Source of the DNA: JALYXV01 sp963733505 | GTDB taxonomy: Bacteria; Actinomycetota; Acidimicrobiia; Acidimicrobiales; Palsa-688 | Direction of reading: 5' to 3' | DNA: 64,000 nucleotides | Assembly (NCBI GenBank): GCA_963733505.1 | Contig: CAVTDW010000004.1 | Coordinates: 62,001 to 126,000 of the forward strand | Shown here: positions 36,083 to 45,473 of the stretch, piece after piece | Numbering within the stretch: the first letter of the stretch is position 1 | How the letters are laid out: each line of letters starts with the position of its first letter | Position numbers and translations under genes: made by a program | Notes under the pieces: model-generated | The model's database searches: none | Seen by the model: only the letters and a program-made list of their open reading frames with translations | Told to the model about the DNA's origin: nothing

Positions 36083-36274
36083 ATGGCAACCTTCGAACTC
36101 GCTGGTCGGTTATTCGAGGTCGTGGGCTTCGCGCCGGTCCACGAGGCGGGCTATCACTTCGAGTGTTACGAGATCTCCTCGGAGGGCCGCGGTCAACTCG
36201 GCAGCATCATCGTCCCGTCTGACGATGGGCCGTCCGAGATTGTCTTCCGGTTCGATCCCTCTGTGTCAGGCTGA
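36083..36274 (+). pseudogene. Small gene interrupted by the IS3 element (5' part)
   Basis: The frame reads MATFELAGRLFEVVGFAPVH onward and runs into the left IS end at 36264, stopping at 36274 inside it. Beyond the right IS end (after 37819) a frame reads DRDIEMSVLRRWMSFVRELD and stops at about 37904. Removal of the IS together with a four-base target duplication would join them into one protein of about 95 residues ending ELDDGIVPLTT. The family is not recognised. The join is an inference. Confidence 0.55.
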
Positions 36275-37819
36275 TTTGAGACCAGCAGGGTTGTAGACCA
36301 TCCCTCTGAGGGCGAGACCGGAGCAGTAGAACGAGATGACCATGCCGACCTTAAACGAACGCGCCCATGATGTAGCTGTGGGCGATCCCCCGCAGCCTGA
36401 CCGACCTCGCCGGCGGCATTTCGACGCCGACTACAAGTTGACGATCCTGGCCGAGTACGACCGGTATGACAGGCTCGGGTGAGAAGGGCGCCTTGTTGCG
36501 CCGGGAGGGCCTGTACAGCTCTCATGTGACCGAGTGGCGCCGGGCCCGGGAAGCCGGGTTGCTGCACCGGACCGGCTCGAGCGACGTGCGGCCGCGAAGG
36601 CGCCGAAGGCTGCTTCGGCGGCGCGACTCAGCGGCGTTGGCCCGGGCGAACCGCCGGGCCGATCGCGCCGAGGCGGAGTTGGCCAAGCACAAGTTGGCGT
36701 TGGAGATCGTGGGAAAAGCGCACGCGCTCTTGGAGATGCTTGCCGAGAGCGCGGACTCCGAACCCAAGCCGAAGCACTGATCGCCGTCACTAGTGGCCGA
36801 ACTGACCCCGATCGTGGGGTTGCGCCGGGCGTGTGTGCTCGCCGGGCCGGTCCCGGGCGTCGCACTACCGTGACGCCGCCGGGCCCGGTGCACGGGCCGC
36901 CCGCACCACGGTGCGCGCCGTCCAACAAGCTTTCCGACGCCGAGGTGGCGGCGGTGCTGGATCTGTTGCATCTGCCGCAGTTCGTGGACCTGGCTCCCGC
37001 CCAGGTGTGGGCCATCTTGTTCGACGAGGGCAGGTATGTGGCGTCGATCTCGACCATGTACCGGGTTCTGCGCGCCCACGACGAGATCCGCGAACGACGC
37101 CGCCAGGCCAGCCATCCCGCCCGGGTCCGCCCCGAGCTGGTAGCCCATGGCCCCAACCAGGTGTGGTCGTGGGACATCACCAAGCTGCGGGGCCCGGCCA
37201 AGGGCGTCTACTACGACCTGTACGTCATCATCGACATCTTCTCCCGCTACGTAGTCGCCTGGATGGTCGCCCCGACCGAGACCGCCGAGCTGGCCAAAGC
37301 CTTCATCGCCGACGCCCTCGCCGCCCAAGGCATCACCGCCGAGGTGTTGACCATCCACGCCGACCGGGGCACGTCGATGACCTCCAAGCCCGTCGCCGTC
37401 CTCCTCGCCGAACTGGGCGTCACCCGCACCCACAGCCGCCCGCACGTCTCCAACGACAACCCCTACTCCGAAGCAGCCTTCAAGACCCTGAAGTACTGCC
37501 CGGCGTTCCCCGACCGCTTCGGCTCCATCGAAGACGCCCGGGCGTTCTGCGCCGAGTTCTTCGAGTACTACAACCACCACCACCGCCACTGCGGCATCGC
37601 ATTGCACACCCCGGCATCGATCCACTACGGCACCGCCGACCATGGTCCAAGCCGACCGCCGGGCCACCCTCGACACCGCCTACGCCGCCAACCCCCGCCG
37701 GTTCTGCAACCGCCGCCCCACACCACCAACGATGCCCACCATCGCCTGGATCAACAAGCCCACCATCGACAACGACACACAGAAGAAAACCTGATCACTG
37801 GTCTCAAAATGCTTGACAG
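36264..37819 (+). mobile_element. IS3-family insertion sequence, about 1.56 kb
   Basis: Ends are related inverted repeats: the left end begins TGTCAGGC and contains TTTGAGACCAG. The right end, read inward, begins TGTCAAGC and also contains TTTGAGACCAG. The termini are 5'-TG and CA-3'. It carries orfA- and orfB-like transposase frames. No clear target-site duplication is visible (CTG on the left, GGT on the right), so later change or recombination at one side is possible. Confidence 0.85.
36336..37794 (+). pseudogene. IS3-family transposase OrfA/OrfB, multiply frameshifted
   Basis: OrfA starts at ATG 36336, changes frame near 36470 and continues with EKGALLRREGLYSSHVTEWR and a coiled-coil-like tail to 36780. 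OrfB resumes with an IVGLRRACVLAGRSRASHYR segment, changes frame near 36870, and carries the DDE core: VWSWDITKL near 37165, HADRGTSM near 37360 and NDNPYSEAAFKT near 37450. A further shift near 37635 leads to the normal C-terminus WINKPTID, ending at 37794. Three or more shifts beyond the programmed A/B one make it inactive unless they are sequence errors. Confidence 0.85.
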
Positions 37820-38116
37820 GTTCCGGATCGGGACATAGAAATGTCTGTCCTCAGACGATGGATGAGCTTCGTCCGGGAACTCGATGACGGGATCGTTCCC
37901 CTCACGACCTGAGGTCCGACCGCACCAGAAACGCCCCTTTCTGTCAGCTCCACACGCCCTCCATCCGAGCGTTGGCTCTCTCGCTCGATGATGACACCGA
38001 ACGTCCGATCGGGGCGGCCATCGTGAGGTCGCCCGAAACGGCAGTCTCGCGCCCGATCGACGGAGATGTGCAGCCCCACCCGGTTGATAAGACACCCCCT
38101 CGGAAGCTCGGGCTGG
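37820..38116. other. About 300 bp between IS and integrase remnant
   Basis: Its first 85 bases appear to be the 3' part of the IS-interrupted small gene. The rest holds no recognisable gene and may contain eroded downstream integrase sequence. Confidence 0.45.
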
Positions 38117-38904
38117 TCAGGGAGTGTAAGCATTGCGCCCATGAAACACATGCCACAGATCCACCATTTTTCGCAGGGCAACGCCGCGGGGCCCGATCAA
38201 GCACGTCCCTCTCGGCGCGGCGGCGGGCGACCGGGTTCCGCTGACGTGGACGACGCCGCGAATTAGGTCGATGTCGCCGATTCGAAGGCCGCACAGCTCC
38301 GCTGGTCGCAGGCCTGTGAACACCAGAAGCCAGATCGCGGGTCGATATGGTTCAAGAGAGCTGGCGACGAGGCTGGCGATCTGTTCCATGGTCAGCATGG
38401 CCGCTTGGCGCACCCGCTGCCGCGGGACCCGCAGGTCATGACCGGCGGCCCGGTTGCCCTTTGGAGCGTTGGACTTGATGGCGCACTTCATGATCAGTGA
38501 CATCGCGGTGACCGAATTTCGCGTACATGCTTTGCCCCGTGGCCGGACTTCAAACGATCAGCGATGACTCAATGGCGGCGATCCTGCGGTCGCCAAGGCA
38601 TGGCAGCACAAGGTTCTGAAGAAGTAGCCCCTAGCCGCGCCGTGTGTTCGGTCGCGGTCGCACCGTCGTTGCCCACCACTCAGCAGCGCGTCCGAGAACA
38701 GGCTGCGTCGCACTCGGGGGTCGACCCACTCCCCCGCTGCAGGTCGGCGCCGTTTCGTTCGAGGAACCGCTCGGCGTCTAGTCGCCGGGGCAAAGGCACT
38801 TGGACCGAGACCGGCCGTTGGCATCGCGGTACCGAGACCTGCCAGCGCACCAGTCCGAGGGTGCCGTCGCCGGCCTGCATCCGTCGCTTACGGATGGATC
38901 CCAT
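38117..38904 (-). pseudogene. Tyrosine-recombinase (phage-type integrase) remnant
   Basis: The N-terminus reads MGSIRKRRMQAGDGTLGLVR from 38904 and then RRLDAERFLERNGADLQR, an AP2-like integrase arm-binding domain. The sequence continues in another frame as GEWVDPRVRRSLFSDALL. In the third piece (to 38117) are GNRAAGHDLRVPRQRVRQAA, LTMEQIASLV and FTGLRPAELCGLRIGDIDL, which includes the first catalytic Arg. The His-x-x-Arg and Tyr boxes are missing after RGVVHVS. Frameshifts and truncation make it a clear pseudogene. It sits beside attR and reads inward, as expected for the island's own integrase. Confidence 0.87.
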
Positions 38905-38986
38905 CGGTCAGTTCTTCCGCAACGATCCCAACCCAAAATCGGGCACGGCGAACTCGTGCCACCTCGCCACCCGCAACGTGCTCAGA

Positions 38987-39009
38987 GTTCGACTCCCTCC
39001 GCGCCCACC
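38987..39009 (+). other. attR: right copy of the 23-bp tRNA-Leu 3' end
   Basis: An exact copy of 29081-29103, but with no tRNA body before it, so it is a boundary repeat and not a tRNA gene. Confidence 0.88.
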
Positions 39010-39063
39010 GGACCGGACCGGCTTCGCCTCTCGACCGGGCGCCGAATCGCTAACGTCCGGTCG

Positions 39064-40020
39064 ATGCCCGACCCGGAAGCCAGGCGGCGACGGCGGCTGG
39101 CCGAAGAGCTCGAAGAAGCCGGGCTGGTTGTCGAAGGGACCGAAGCCTTCAGGTCGTTGCTGCTCGAAGAGATCGATCATGCGTTGCGCCCCGCGGTCCA
39201 CGAGCGACGGGTGGTCAGCAGCGGCACGATCCTCGATCCCCGTTCCGACCCCGCGACCTGGGAAACGGGCACGCGGCTGCACGTCACGCGGGGACCGGCC
39301 GATTCTCAACCGTTGCCAGCCGCTCGCCTGTTCGCCGACGGACTCTCAAGTTGGCTCTTGCGGCGCAGCGACGGTGTCAACGAGTGGATGGTGTTCGATC
39401 GGCCGGCGGGCTCCGAACGGGACCTCGTCATCCTGGCGAACGTCCTTGACGCCACGATCGTGCAGCGACATCCCTCCGGTTCCGTGCGGCTGGTCGGAAG
39501 CTTCGGCGTCCTTCGGTGGGAGGGATTCGCCTGGCATCACGAGCCTCCGGCGCGCCGCTGGACCGATGCCGTCGCCGCCAACTCGGTTCACGGCGACGCC
39601 CGCATCATCGAGCACATTCTCAAGTTCGCGATCCACGACCTCGGATCGATGCGCATCGGCGCGCTCCTCATCTACCGACCCGATGGCCACCCGGGACCGT
39701 CGGTCGAAGAGCGGCTGCCGCCGCCGCCGCCATTGCGGATCGACGCGGCCACACACCTCGCGCCCCTGCGCCACGCGCTCACGCAGGTCGACGGGGCCGC
39801 CGTCTTCGACGCCGGGGGCGTTCTCCGGCAACTCGGCGTGCGCCTCGTGCCCAGTGACGTGGCCGAACAAACGGTCGAGGCCCTGAGAGGCACTCGACAT
39901 ACCGCGGCCCGCCGGTACAGCCACGACGACCCACTCGCCACGGTCATCGCGGTGAGCGACGACGGTCCGGTCACCGTGTTTCGCAACGGTGCGGTGCTCG
40001 CAAACTCCCACAGCGACTGA
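39064..40020 (+). CDS. DAC-domain (diadenylate cyclase-like) protein
   Basis: 318 residues. The last 110 match the DisA_N/DAC domain that makes c-di-AMP from two ATP: the D-G-A motif in VDGAAVFDAGGVLRQLGVRL near residue 244 and GTRHTAARRYSHDD near 279, then TVIAVSDDGPVTVF. The usual R-H-R motif is R-H-T here, so activity may differ. The first 200 residues (ending ILKFAIHDLGSMRIGALLIY, itself DAC-like) are not recognised in detail. It starts with ATG 39064, just outside the island's right boundary, and 185 bases before a TOPRIM gene. Confidence 0.75.
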   Translation: MPDPEARRRRRLAEELEEAGLVVEGTEAFRSLLLEEIDHALRPAVHERRVVSSGTILDPRSDPATWETGTRLHVTRGPADSQPLPAARLFADGLSSWLLRRSDGVNEWMVFDRPAGSERDLVILANVLDATIVQRHPSGSVRLVGSFGVLRWEGFAWHHEPPARRWTDAVAANSVHGDARIIEHILKFAIHDLGSMRIGALLIYRPDGHPGPSVEERLPPPPPLRIDAATHLAPLRHALTQVDGAAVFDAGGVLRQLGVRLVPSDVAEQTVEALRGTRHTAARRYSHDDPLATVIAVSDDGPVTVFRNGAVLANSHSD

Positions 40021-40205
40021 CCAGGCGCGAGACGCTTCGAAATCAAGGCCGCAGCCGCGGCATTGCTGTCAGGCTGGGACGGTGAACGACGAGCACCGAT
40101 CTCAGCCGCCGCCCGGCGAGCCAGCGGCTGGTATCGGCGCCGTTCCGGGCGCCGGCCCCGGCTCCCGGCGCCACCCCCACCCTCAGCGTCGACGTCCGGA
40201 CAGTC

Positions 40206-40745
40206 GTGCTCGTCGAGGGAACGAGCGACCAGGTTGCGCTCCAGTCCCTCGCGGACCGCGTAGGTCGGGATCTGGACGCCGAGGGCGTATCGGTCGTGCC
40301 CATGAACGGCGCCACGAACGTCCGCCGCTTCCTGGAGCTGTTCGGTCCTCATGGTCTGGCCGTTCGACTGGCGGGGCTCTGTGACTCCGGCGAGGAGGGC
40401 CTCTTCCGGCGCGGTCTGGCACGGGCTGGTCTGGGCGCCAACCTCACTCGGACGGACATGGAATCGCTCGGTTTCTACGTGTGCGAAGCCGACCTGGAGG
40501 ACGAACTGATCCGCTCCCTCGGCGCCGCTTCCGTACTCGAAGTGATCGACGCTCAGGGTGAACTGGGGTCGTTCCGCACGCTGCAGAAACAATCAGCGCA
40601 GCAAGGACGCACGATCGAGGAGCAGCTCCGGCGCTTCATGGGCACCCGTGGCGGCCGGAAGATTCGCTACGGGCGGCTGCTGGTCGACGCCTTGGACCTC
40701 ACCCGAGTGCCCCGGCCGCTCGATCGGCTACTCGCCCATGTCTGA
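40206..40745 (+). CDS. OLD-type TOPRIM domain protein
   Basis: 179 residues. The TOPRIM signature is VLVEGTSDQVALQSLADRVG at the N-terminus with the catalytic-type Glu, followed by VRLAGLCDSGEEGLFRRGL near residue 57 with the acidic pair. ESLGFYVCEADLEDELIRSL and GELGSFRTLQKQSAQQGR are typical of standalone actinobacterial TOPRIM proteins. The fold occurs in OLD nucleases and topoisomerases; here no ATPase domain is attached. The frame is open for 120 bases upstream without a standard start codon, so GTG 40206 is used. Confidence 0.82.
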   Translation: MLVEGTSDQVALQSLADRVGRDLDAEGVSVVPMNGATNVRRFLELFGPHGLAVRLAGLCDSGEEGLFRRGLARAGLGANLTRTDMESLGFYVCEADLEDELIRSLGAASVLEVIDAQGELGSFRTLQKQSAQQGRTIEEQLRRFMGTRGGRKIRYGRLLVDALDLTRVPRPLDRLLAHV

Positions 40746-40772
40746 CAATCGCGCTGGACCCCCCGATGCGCC

Positions 40773-41359
40773 ATGAAAACGATCGGCATCTTCCTCTTTG
40801 ACGACGTCGAGGAGCTCGACGCGGTCGGCCCGTGGGAAGTCCTGGCCAACTGGACGCAGAACTGGCCCGAAGACGGCTGGCAGGTGGTGAATTTTCCCGC
40901 GCCAACCCCGAGGTCCGATGTGCCAAAGGAATGACCATTCGAGCCGACTACGACTGGAACACCATTCCGCCACTGGACATCCTCGTCTTTCCCGGCGGCC
41001 ACGGCACCCGGAGGCTTCTGAAGGACCCCACCGTCCTCGATTGGGTTCGCCAGCTACGCCTGGACGGCACGTTGATGACAAGCGTCTGCACCGGATCCCT
41101 GGTCTACGCCGCGGCAGGCATCCTCACCGGACGAGCCGCAACCACCTACTGGAACGCCCTCGACCTGCTCGCCCAGCTCGACTCGACCATCGACGTACGC
41201 GGGAACGATCGATGGGTGGATTCCGGCGAGGTCATCACGGCTTCTGGGGTGTCTGCAGGCATCGACATGGCGCTGCACCTCGTGCTTCGCCTTGCCGGTG
41301 ACGCCCGGGCCCGCCAGGTCCGCCGGGCGATCCAGTACGACCCCGCACCGCCCGTCTAG
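40773..41359 (+). CDS. DJ-1/PfpI-family protein (frameshifted)
   Basis: About 195 residues when joined. The first part is TIGIFLFDDVEELDAVGPWE from ATG 40773. A missing T in the TTTT run near 40893 moves the frame, and the sequence continues VRCAKGMTIRADYDW, then LDILVFPGGHGTRRLLKDP and TSVCTGSLVYAAAGILTG with the nucleophile Cys. The C-terminus ITASGVSAGIDMALHLVLRL is characteristic. This ThiJ/PfpI branch includes isonitrile hydratase-like enzymes and stress proteins. The frameshift may be a read error. Confidence 0.85.
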
Positions 41360-41476
41360 CCACCAGCGCGCCGAACCGCCGGAAGGATCGGGGAAAAGGG
41401 GGCGTGGGTGCTGACCGAGCCGGTTTCGGGGTAGGACCGCGAGGCGACGTACGAACGGACAGAGGGTGGAGGAGCG

Positions 41477-41710
41477 TTGGAAACGGCCAAGAACGTCAAA
41501 GGTGAGGTCAAAGAGGTGCTCGGAGCCGTCACCGGCGACCGTCGCGTGGAAGCCGAGGGTCGCGTCGAGCAGCAGGTCGCGGACCCCGACACACCCGAGA
41601 GCAACGAGAGCGACGCCGCAGTCGGCCACGCTGAACGCGACGTCCGGGAGGACCACCATGACGTCCCCGGCGCCCCGCCCGACGAGGACGGCCCATTGGG
41701 AACCACCTGA
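41477..41710 (+). CDS. CsbD-family stress-response protein
   Basis: 77 residues. KNVKGEVKEVLGAVTGDRRV at residues 5-24 is the CsbD motif of alternating Lys/Glu and Gly, and the second half is acidic and Pro-rich. CsbD proteins accumulate under general stress but have no known activity. A TTG start with GGAGGA just upstream is used. It forms a small set with the ChaB/Rho-N gene that follows. Confidence 0.75.
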   Translation: METAKNVKGEVKEVLGAVTGDRRVEAEGRVEQQVADPDTPESNESDAAVGHAERDVREDHHDVPGAPPDEDGPLGTT

Positions 41711-41767
41711 CGGTTGGTGGGCTGGCGCCCGGGGGTACAGCGGGAGAGAAACGAGAAAGGAGGCACC

Positions 41768-42148
41768 ATGCCCAAGGACACCAAGGAAGAGCTGCCCGGT
41801 ACGATCCGGCGCTCACCGGCCAAGGCGCAGCGAACCTACGCCAAGACCCTGGAATCGGCCCACGAGCAGTACGACTCCGAAGAGCGAGCCCATCGGACCG
41901 CGTTGGCGTCGCTGAAGCACAGCTTCGAGAAGGTGGACGATCACTGGGAGCCCAAGAAGAACAAGGGTCCGTCGGACGAGCGCTCCAAGCGCCGGGGTCC
42001 TTCCGGTGGCGAGAGCGCGGGCGGCGTGGACGTCGAGGGACACACCAGGGACGAGTTGTACCAGCGGGCCAAGAAGCTCGGGGTCCGAGGTCGCTCCAAG
42101 ATGACGAAGATGGAGCTCGGTCAAGCGATCGCTCGTAAGCAGGACTGA
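41768..42148 (+). CDS. ChaB domain plus Rho N-terminal-type domain protein
   Basis: 126 residues from an ATG with AAAGGAGG six bases upstream. The N-terminal half is ChaB-like (KEELPGTIRRSPAKAQRTYA, then EERAHRTALASLKHSFEKV). A basic linker follows, then a Rho-N/SAP-like helix-extended-helix motif, GHTRDELYQRAKKLGVRGRS and KMTKMELGQAIARKQ. Such proteins probably bind nucleic acid. It ends two bases before the fdhA start, so it may be cotranscribed with formate dehydrogenase. Confidence 0.82.
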   Translation: MPKDTKEELPGTIRRSPAKAQRTYAKTLESAHEQYDSEERAHRTALASLKHSFEKVDDHWEPKKNKGPSDERSKRRGPSGGESAGGVDVEGHTRDELYQRAKKLGVRGRSKMTKMELGQAIARKQD

Positions 42149-42150
42149 CG

Positions 42151-45100
42151 TTGGCACCCGGGGCCGAGGGCGACGCCAGCCCGGGCCGCAGCAGGCTCGC
42201 CCAGTGGCCGGTGCTGCGCCAGCTGCGGACCGCGGACCGCTCCGGGCGCGGCGCTGCGGTGAGGAGCGCCGCCACCGACGCGCTGCGGCCCCGGCTGGCG
42301 ACGGCCGACAAGGTGGTGAAGTCCATTTGCCCATACTGCGCGGTGGGCTGCGGGCAGAACGTCTACGTCGAGAATGACCGAGTCACCCAGATCGAAGGTG
42401 ATCCCGACTCCCCCATCAGCCGGGGCCGGCTGTGCCCCAAGGGTTCGGCCTCGCTCCAGCTGACCACGGGCGACGCCCGCCAGTACCGCGTCCGCTACCG
42501 CCGGCCCTACGGACAGGACTGGGAGGACCTCCCCCTCGACCAAGCAATGGACATGATCGCCGACCGTGTCATCAAGAGCCGCCGCGAGGGCTGGCAATGG
42601 GAGGCCGAGGGCAAACGGGTACGCCGCACCCTGGGCTTCGCCCACCTTGGCGGGGCGACGCTGGACAACGAGGAGAACTACCTGATCAAGAAGTTGTTCA
42701 CCGCCCTCGGCGCCATCCAGATCGAGAACCAAGCCCGGATCTGACACAGCGCCACCGTCCCCGGTCTGGGGACATCGTTCGGCCGGGGCGGGGCCACCAC
42801 CTTCCAGCAGGATCTGCAGAACTCCGACTGCATCGTCATCGAGGGCTCCAACATGGCGGAGTGCCACCCGGTGGGGTTCCAGTGGGTGATGGAGGCCAAG
42901 GCGCGGGGCGCGGTCGTCATCCACGTCGACCCCCGCTTCACCCGCACGAGCGCAGTCGCGGACGTCCATGTGCCGATTCGGGCGGGCAGCGACATCGCGT
43001 TCCTGGGCGGCCTGGTCAACTACGTGCTGCAAACCGAGTCGTTCTTCCGCGAGTACGTCGCCGCCTACAGCAACGGTCCGGTGATCCTGCGTGATGACTA
43101 CCGCGACACCGAGGACCTCGACGGCGTGTTCTCCGGGTTCGACCCAGAAACCCGGACCTACGACACCTCCACCTGGCAATACGAGGGGATGGGGGTCCAG
43201 TCCTCCCCAGGGCAGCGAGGCGAGGAGGCCGCGGACAAGACGGCGGGCAAGGGCGCGGACAAGACCACGGACAAGGGCGACGCGGCGTCCAGGGCGATTC
43301 GGCCAAGGGCCACTCCTACGGCTCGGGCGGCCCCACGCTCGGCGCCGGGGAGCCGACGCTGGACAAGACCATGCAACACCCGCGCTGCGTCCTCCAGGTA
43401 CTGAAGCGTCACTACGCCCGCTACACGCCCGAGATGGTCGAGCAGATCTGCGGCATCCCCCAGGACCTTTTCCGACGAGTCTGCGAACTGATCACCGCCA
43501 ACTCCGGGCCGGACCGCACCACGTCGTTCGTGTACTCGGTCGGCTGGACCCAGCACACCGTCGGTTCGCAATACATCCGCACCGCGGCGATCCTGCAGAC
43601 CCTGCTCGGCAATATGGGCCGGCCCGGCGGCGGGATCCTGGCACTGCGCGGTCACGCCTCCATCCAGGGGTCGACAGACATACCGACGCTGTTCAACCTC
43701 CTGCCGGGGTACATCCCCATGCCACACGCCAACCAGCACCCCGACCTGGCGTCGTTCGTCGACAAGGAGTCGGCGCGCAAGGGGTACTGGGCCAACATGA
43801 AGGCCTACTTCGTGAGCCTGCTGAAGGCGTACTACGGCGACACCGCGAACGCGGCCAACGACTTCTGCTTCGACTACCTGCCCCGCTTGACCGCCAGCCA
43901 CAGCACCTACGAAACGGTGCTGGCCCAGATGGAGGGTACCTGCAAGGGCTACTTCCTGATGGGCGAAAATCCGGCCGTCGGCTCGGCCAACGCCCGGTTG
44001 CAACGGCTCGGCATGGCCAACCTCGAGTGGCTCGTCGTGCGGGACTTCTCCTTGATCGAGAGCGCGACGTGGTGGAAGGACGGCCCCGAGATCGACACCG
44101 GCGAGCTGCGCACCGGTGACATCGCCACCGAGGTGTTCTTCCTGCCCGCGGCGGCTCACACGGAAAAGGACGGCAGCTTCACCAACACCCAGCGGTTGCT
44201 GCAGTGGCACCGCAAAGCGGTCGAGCCCGCGGGCGACGCCCGCAGCGACCTTTGGTTCATGTACCACCTCGGCCGGCGCATCCGCGAGAAGCTCGCCGGC
44301 TCCGTCGACCCCATGGACCGGCCCGTGCTCGACCTGGCGTGGGACTACCCCACCACCGGCACCTTCGACGATCCCGACGCCGAGGCGGTTCTGGCGGAGG
44401 TGAACGGCTGGGACGCCGATGGCCGGCCCCTGTCGGCCTACACCGAACTCAAGGATGACGGCTCGACTACCTGCGGCTGCTGGATCTACTGCGGTTGCTA
44501 CGCCGACGGCGTCAACCAACCCGACCGGCGCAAGCCCGCCTCCGAGCAGGACTGGGTGGCCGCCGAGTGGGGCTGGGCGTGGCCCGCCAACCGCCGCATG
44601 CTGTACAACCGGGCGTCCGCCGATCCCGACGGAAAGCCGTGGAGCGAGCGCAAGGCCTATCTGTGGTGGGACGCCGACTCGGGGAAATGGGCCGGGCACG
44701 ATGTGGCGGACTTCGTCGCCGACAAGGCTCCCGACTACCGGCCACCCGAAGGAGCCCGCGGACCCGAGGCGTTGGGCGGCGACGACCCGTTCATCATGCA
44801 AGCCGACGGGAAGGCGTGGCTGTTCGCGCCCGCGGGACTGGCGGACGGGCCGTTGCCCACCCATTACGAGCCCCAGGAATCACCCGTCGGCAACCTCCTG
44901 CACCGCCAGCAGCGCAACCCGGCCCGAGAGCTGATCGCACCCGCGGGCGGCAACAACCTGTTCCACCCGAGCGCCGGCGAACCGCTGAGCGAGGTCTTCC
45001 CGTACGTGGCCACGACCTATCGCCTGACCGAACACCACACCGCGGGCGGCATGTCCCGCTGGTTGCCGTACCTCTCGGAGCTGCAGCCCGAGATGTTCTG

Positions 45101-45473
45101 CGAGGTCTCACCGGAGCTGGCCGCCCAGCGCCGCCTGGAGCACTTGGGGTGGGCGACCATCGTCACGGCCCGGGCCGCCATCGAGGCCCGGGTGCTGGTC
45201 ACCGACCGGATCCCGACACTCACCGTCGGGGGCCGGTCGCTGTATCAGGTGGGCCTCCCCTACCACTGGGGGCCCAACGGGTACTCCACCGGCGACGGGG
45301 CCAACGAACTGGCCCACCTGTCGCTCGACCCCAACGTCCACATCCAGGAAGTGAAGGCCTTGACCTGTGACATTCGTCCCGGCCGTCGCCCCCGCGGTCC
45401 GGCCCGACTGGAACTGGTCCGGCAGTACCGAGCGCGCGCCGGAATCACCGACGAAACCGGGAGAGCACAGTGA
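42151..45473 (+). CDS. fdhA: Formate dehydrogenase catalytic subunit, selenocysteine-containing (frameshifted)
   Basis: A molybdo/tungsto-bis-MGD formate dehydrogenase of about 1107 codons. The 4Fe-4S motif is ICPYCAVGCGQNVYV near residue 61, with the fourth Cys in RGRLCPKG. TGA at 42742-42744 is codon 198, within IENQAR-I-U-HSATVPG, exactly where E. coli FdnG/FdoG has Sec; the frame continues GTSFGRGGATTFQQDL. A SECIS-like hairpin follows. A one-base deletion at about 43290 sits inside a Lys/Asp/Ala/Gly-rich linker of about 55 residues absent from FdnG. After it QHPRCVLQVLKRHYARYTPE restores the family sequence to the end. No Tat signal is visible, so the subunit is probably cytoplasmic. TTG start. 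Confidence 0.92.
42757..42773 (+). promoter_or_regulatory. Candidate bacterial SECIS hairpin of fdhA
   Basis: GTCCCC, loop GGTCT, GGGGAC form a perfect six-pair stem beginning 12 bases after the UGA. The loop is identical to that of the SelW-like gene and to the SelB-binding loop known in E. coli fdhF. Confidence 0.88.

Larger units (their letters stand above)
29081..39009. mobile_element. tRNA-Leu-associated genomic island, about 9.9 kb
   Basis: The island is bounded by a perfect 23-bp repeat of the tRNA-Leu 3' end. A decayed tyrosine integrase lies 83 bases inside the right boundary, the standard layout of tRNA-integrating elements. The interior has accessory genes, an IS3-family element, several gene-free stretches and visibly less extreme GC than its flanks (not computed). 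With its integrase broken it is probably immobile. It carries two truncated haemoglobins, a HemD-like regulator and several small-molecule enzymes. Confidence 0.85.

Noticed and set aside
36472..36476. TGA in the IS3 orfA as recoded codon
   Set aside because: The downstream transposase homology is in another frame, so this is a frameshift, not readthrough.
38987..39009. A second tRNA-Leu at 38.99 kb
   Set aside because: Only the last 23 bases of the tRNA are present. No acceptor 5' strand, D arm or anticodon arm precedes them, so it is an attachment-site duplicate.
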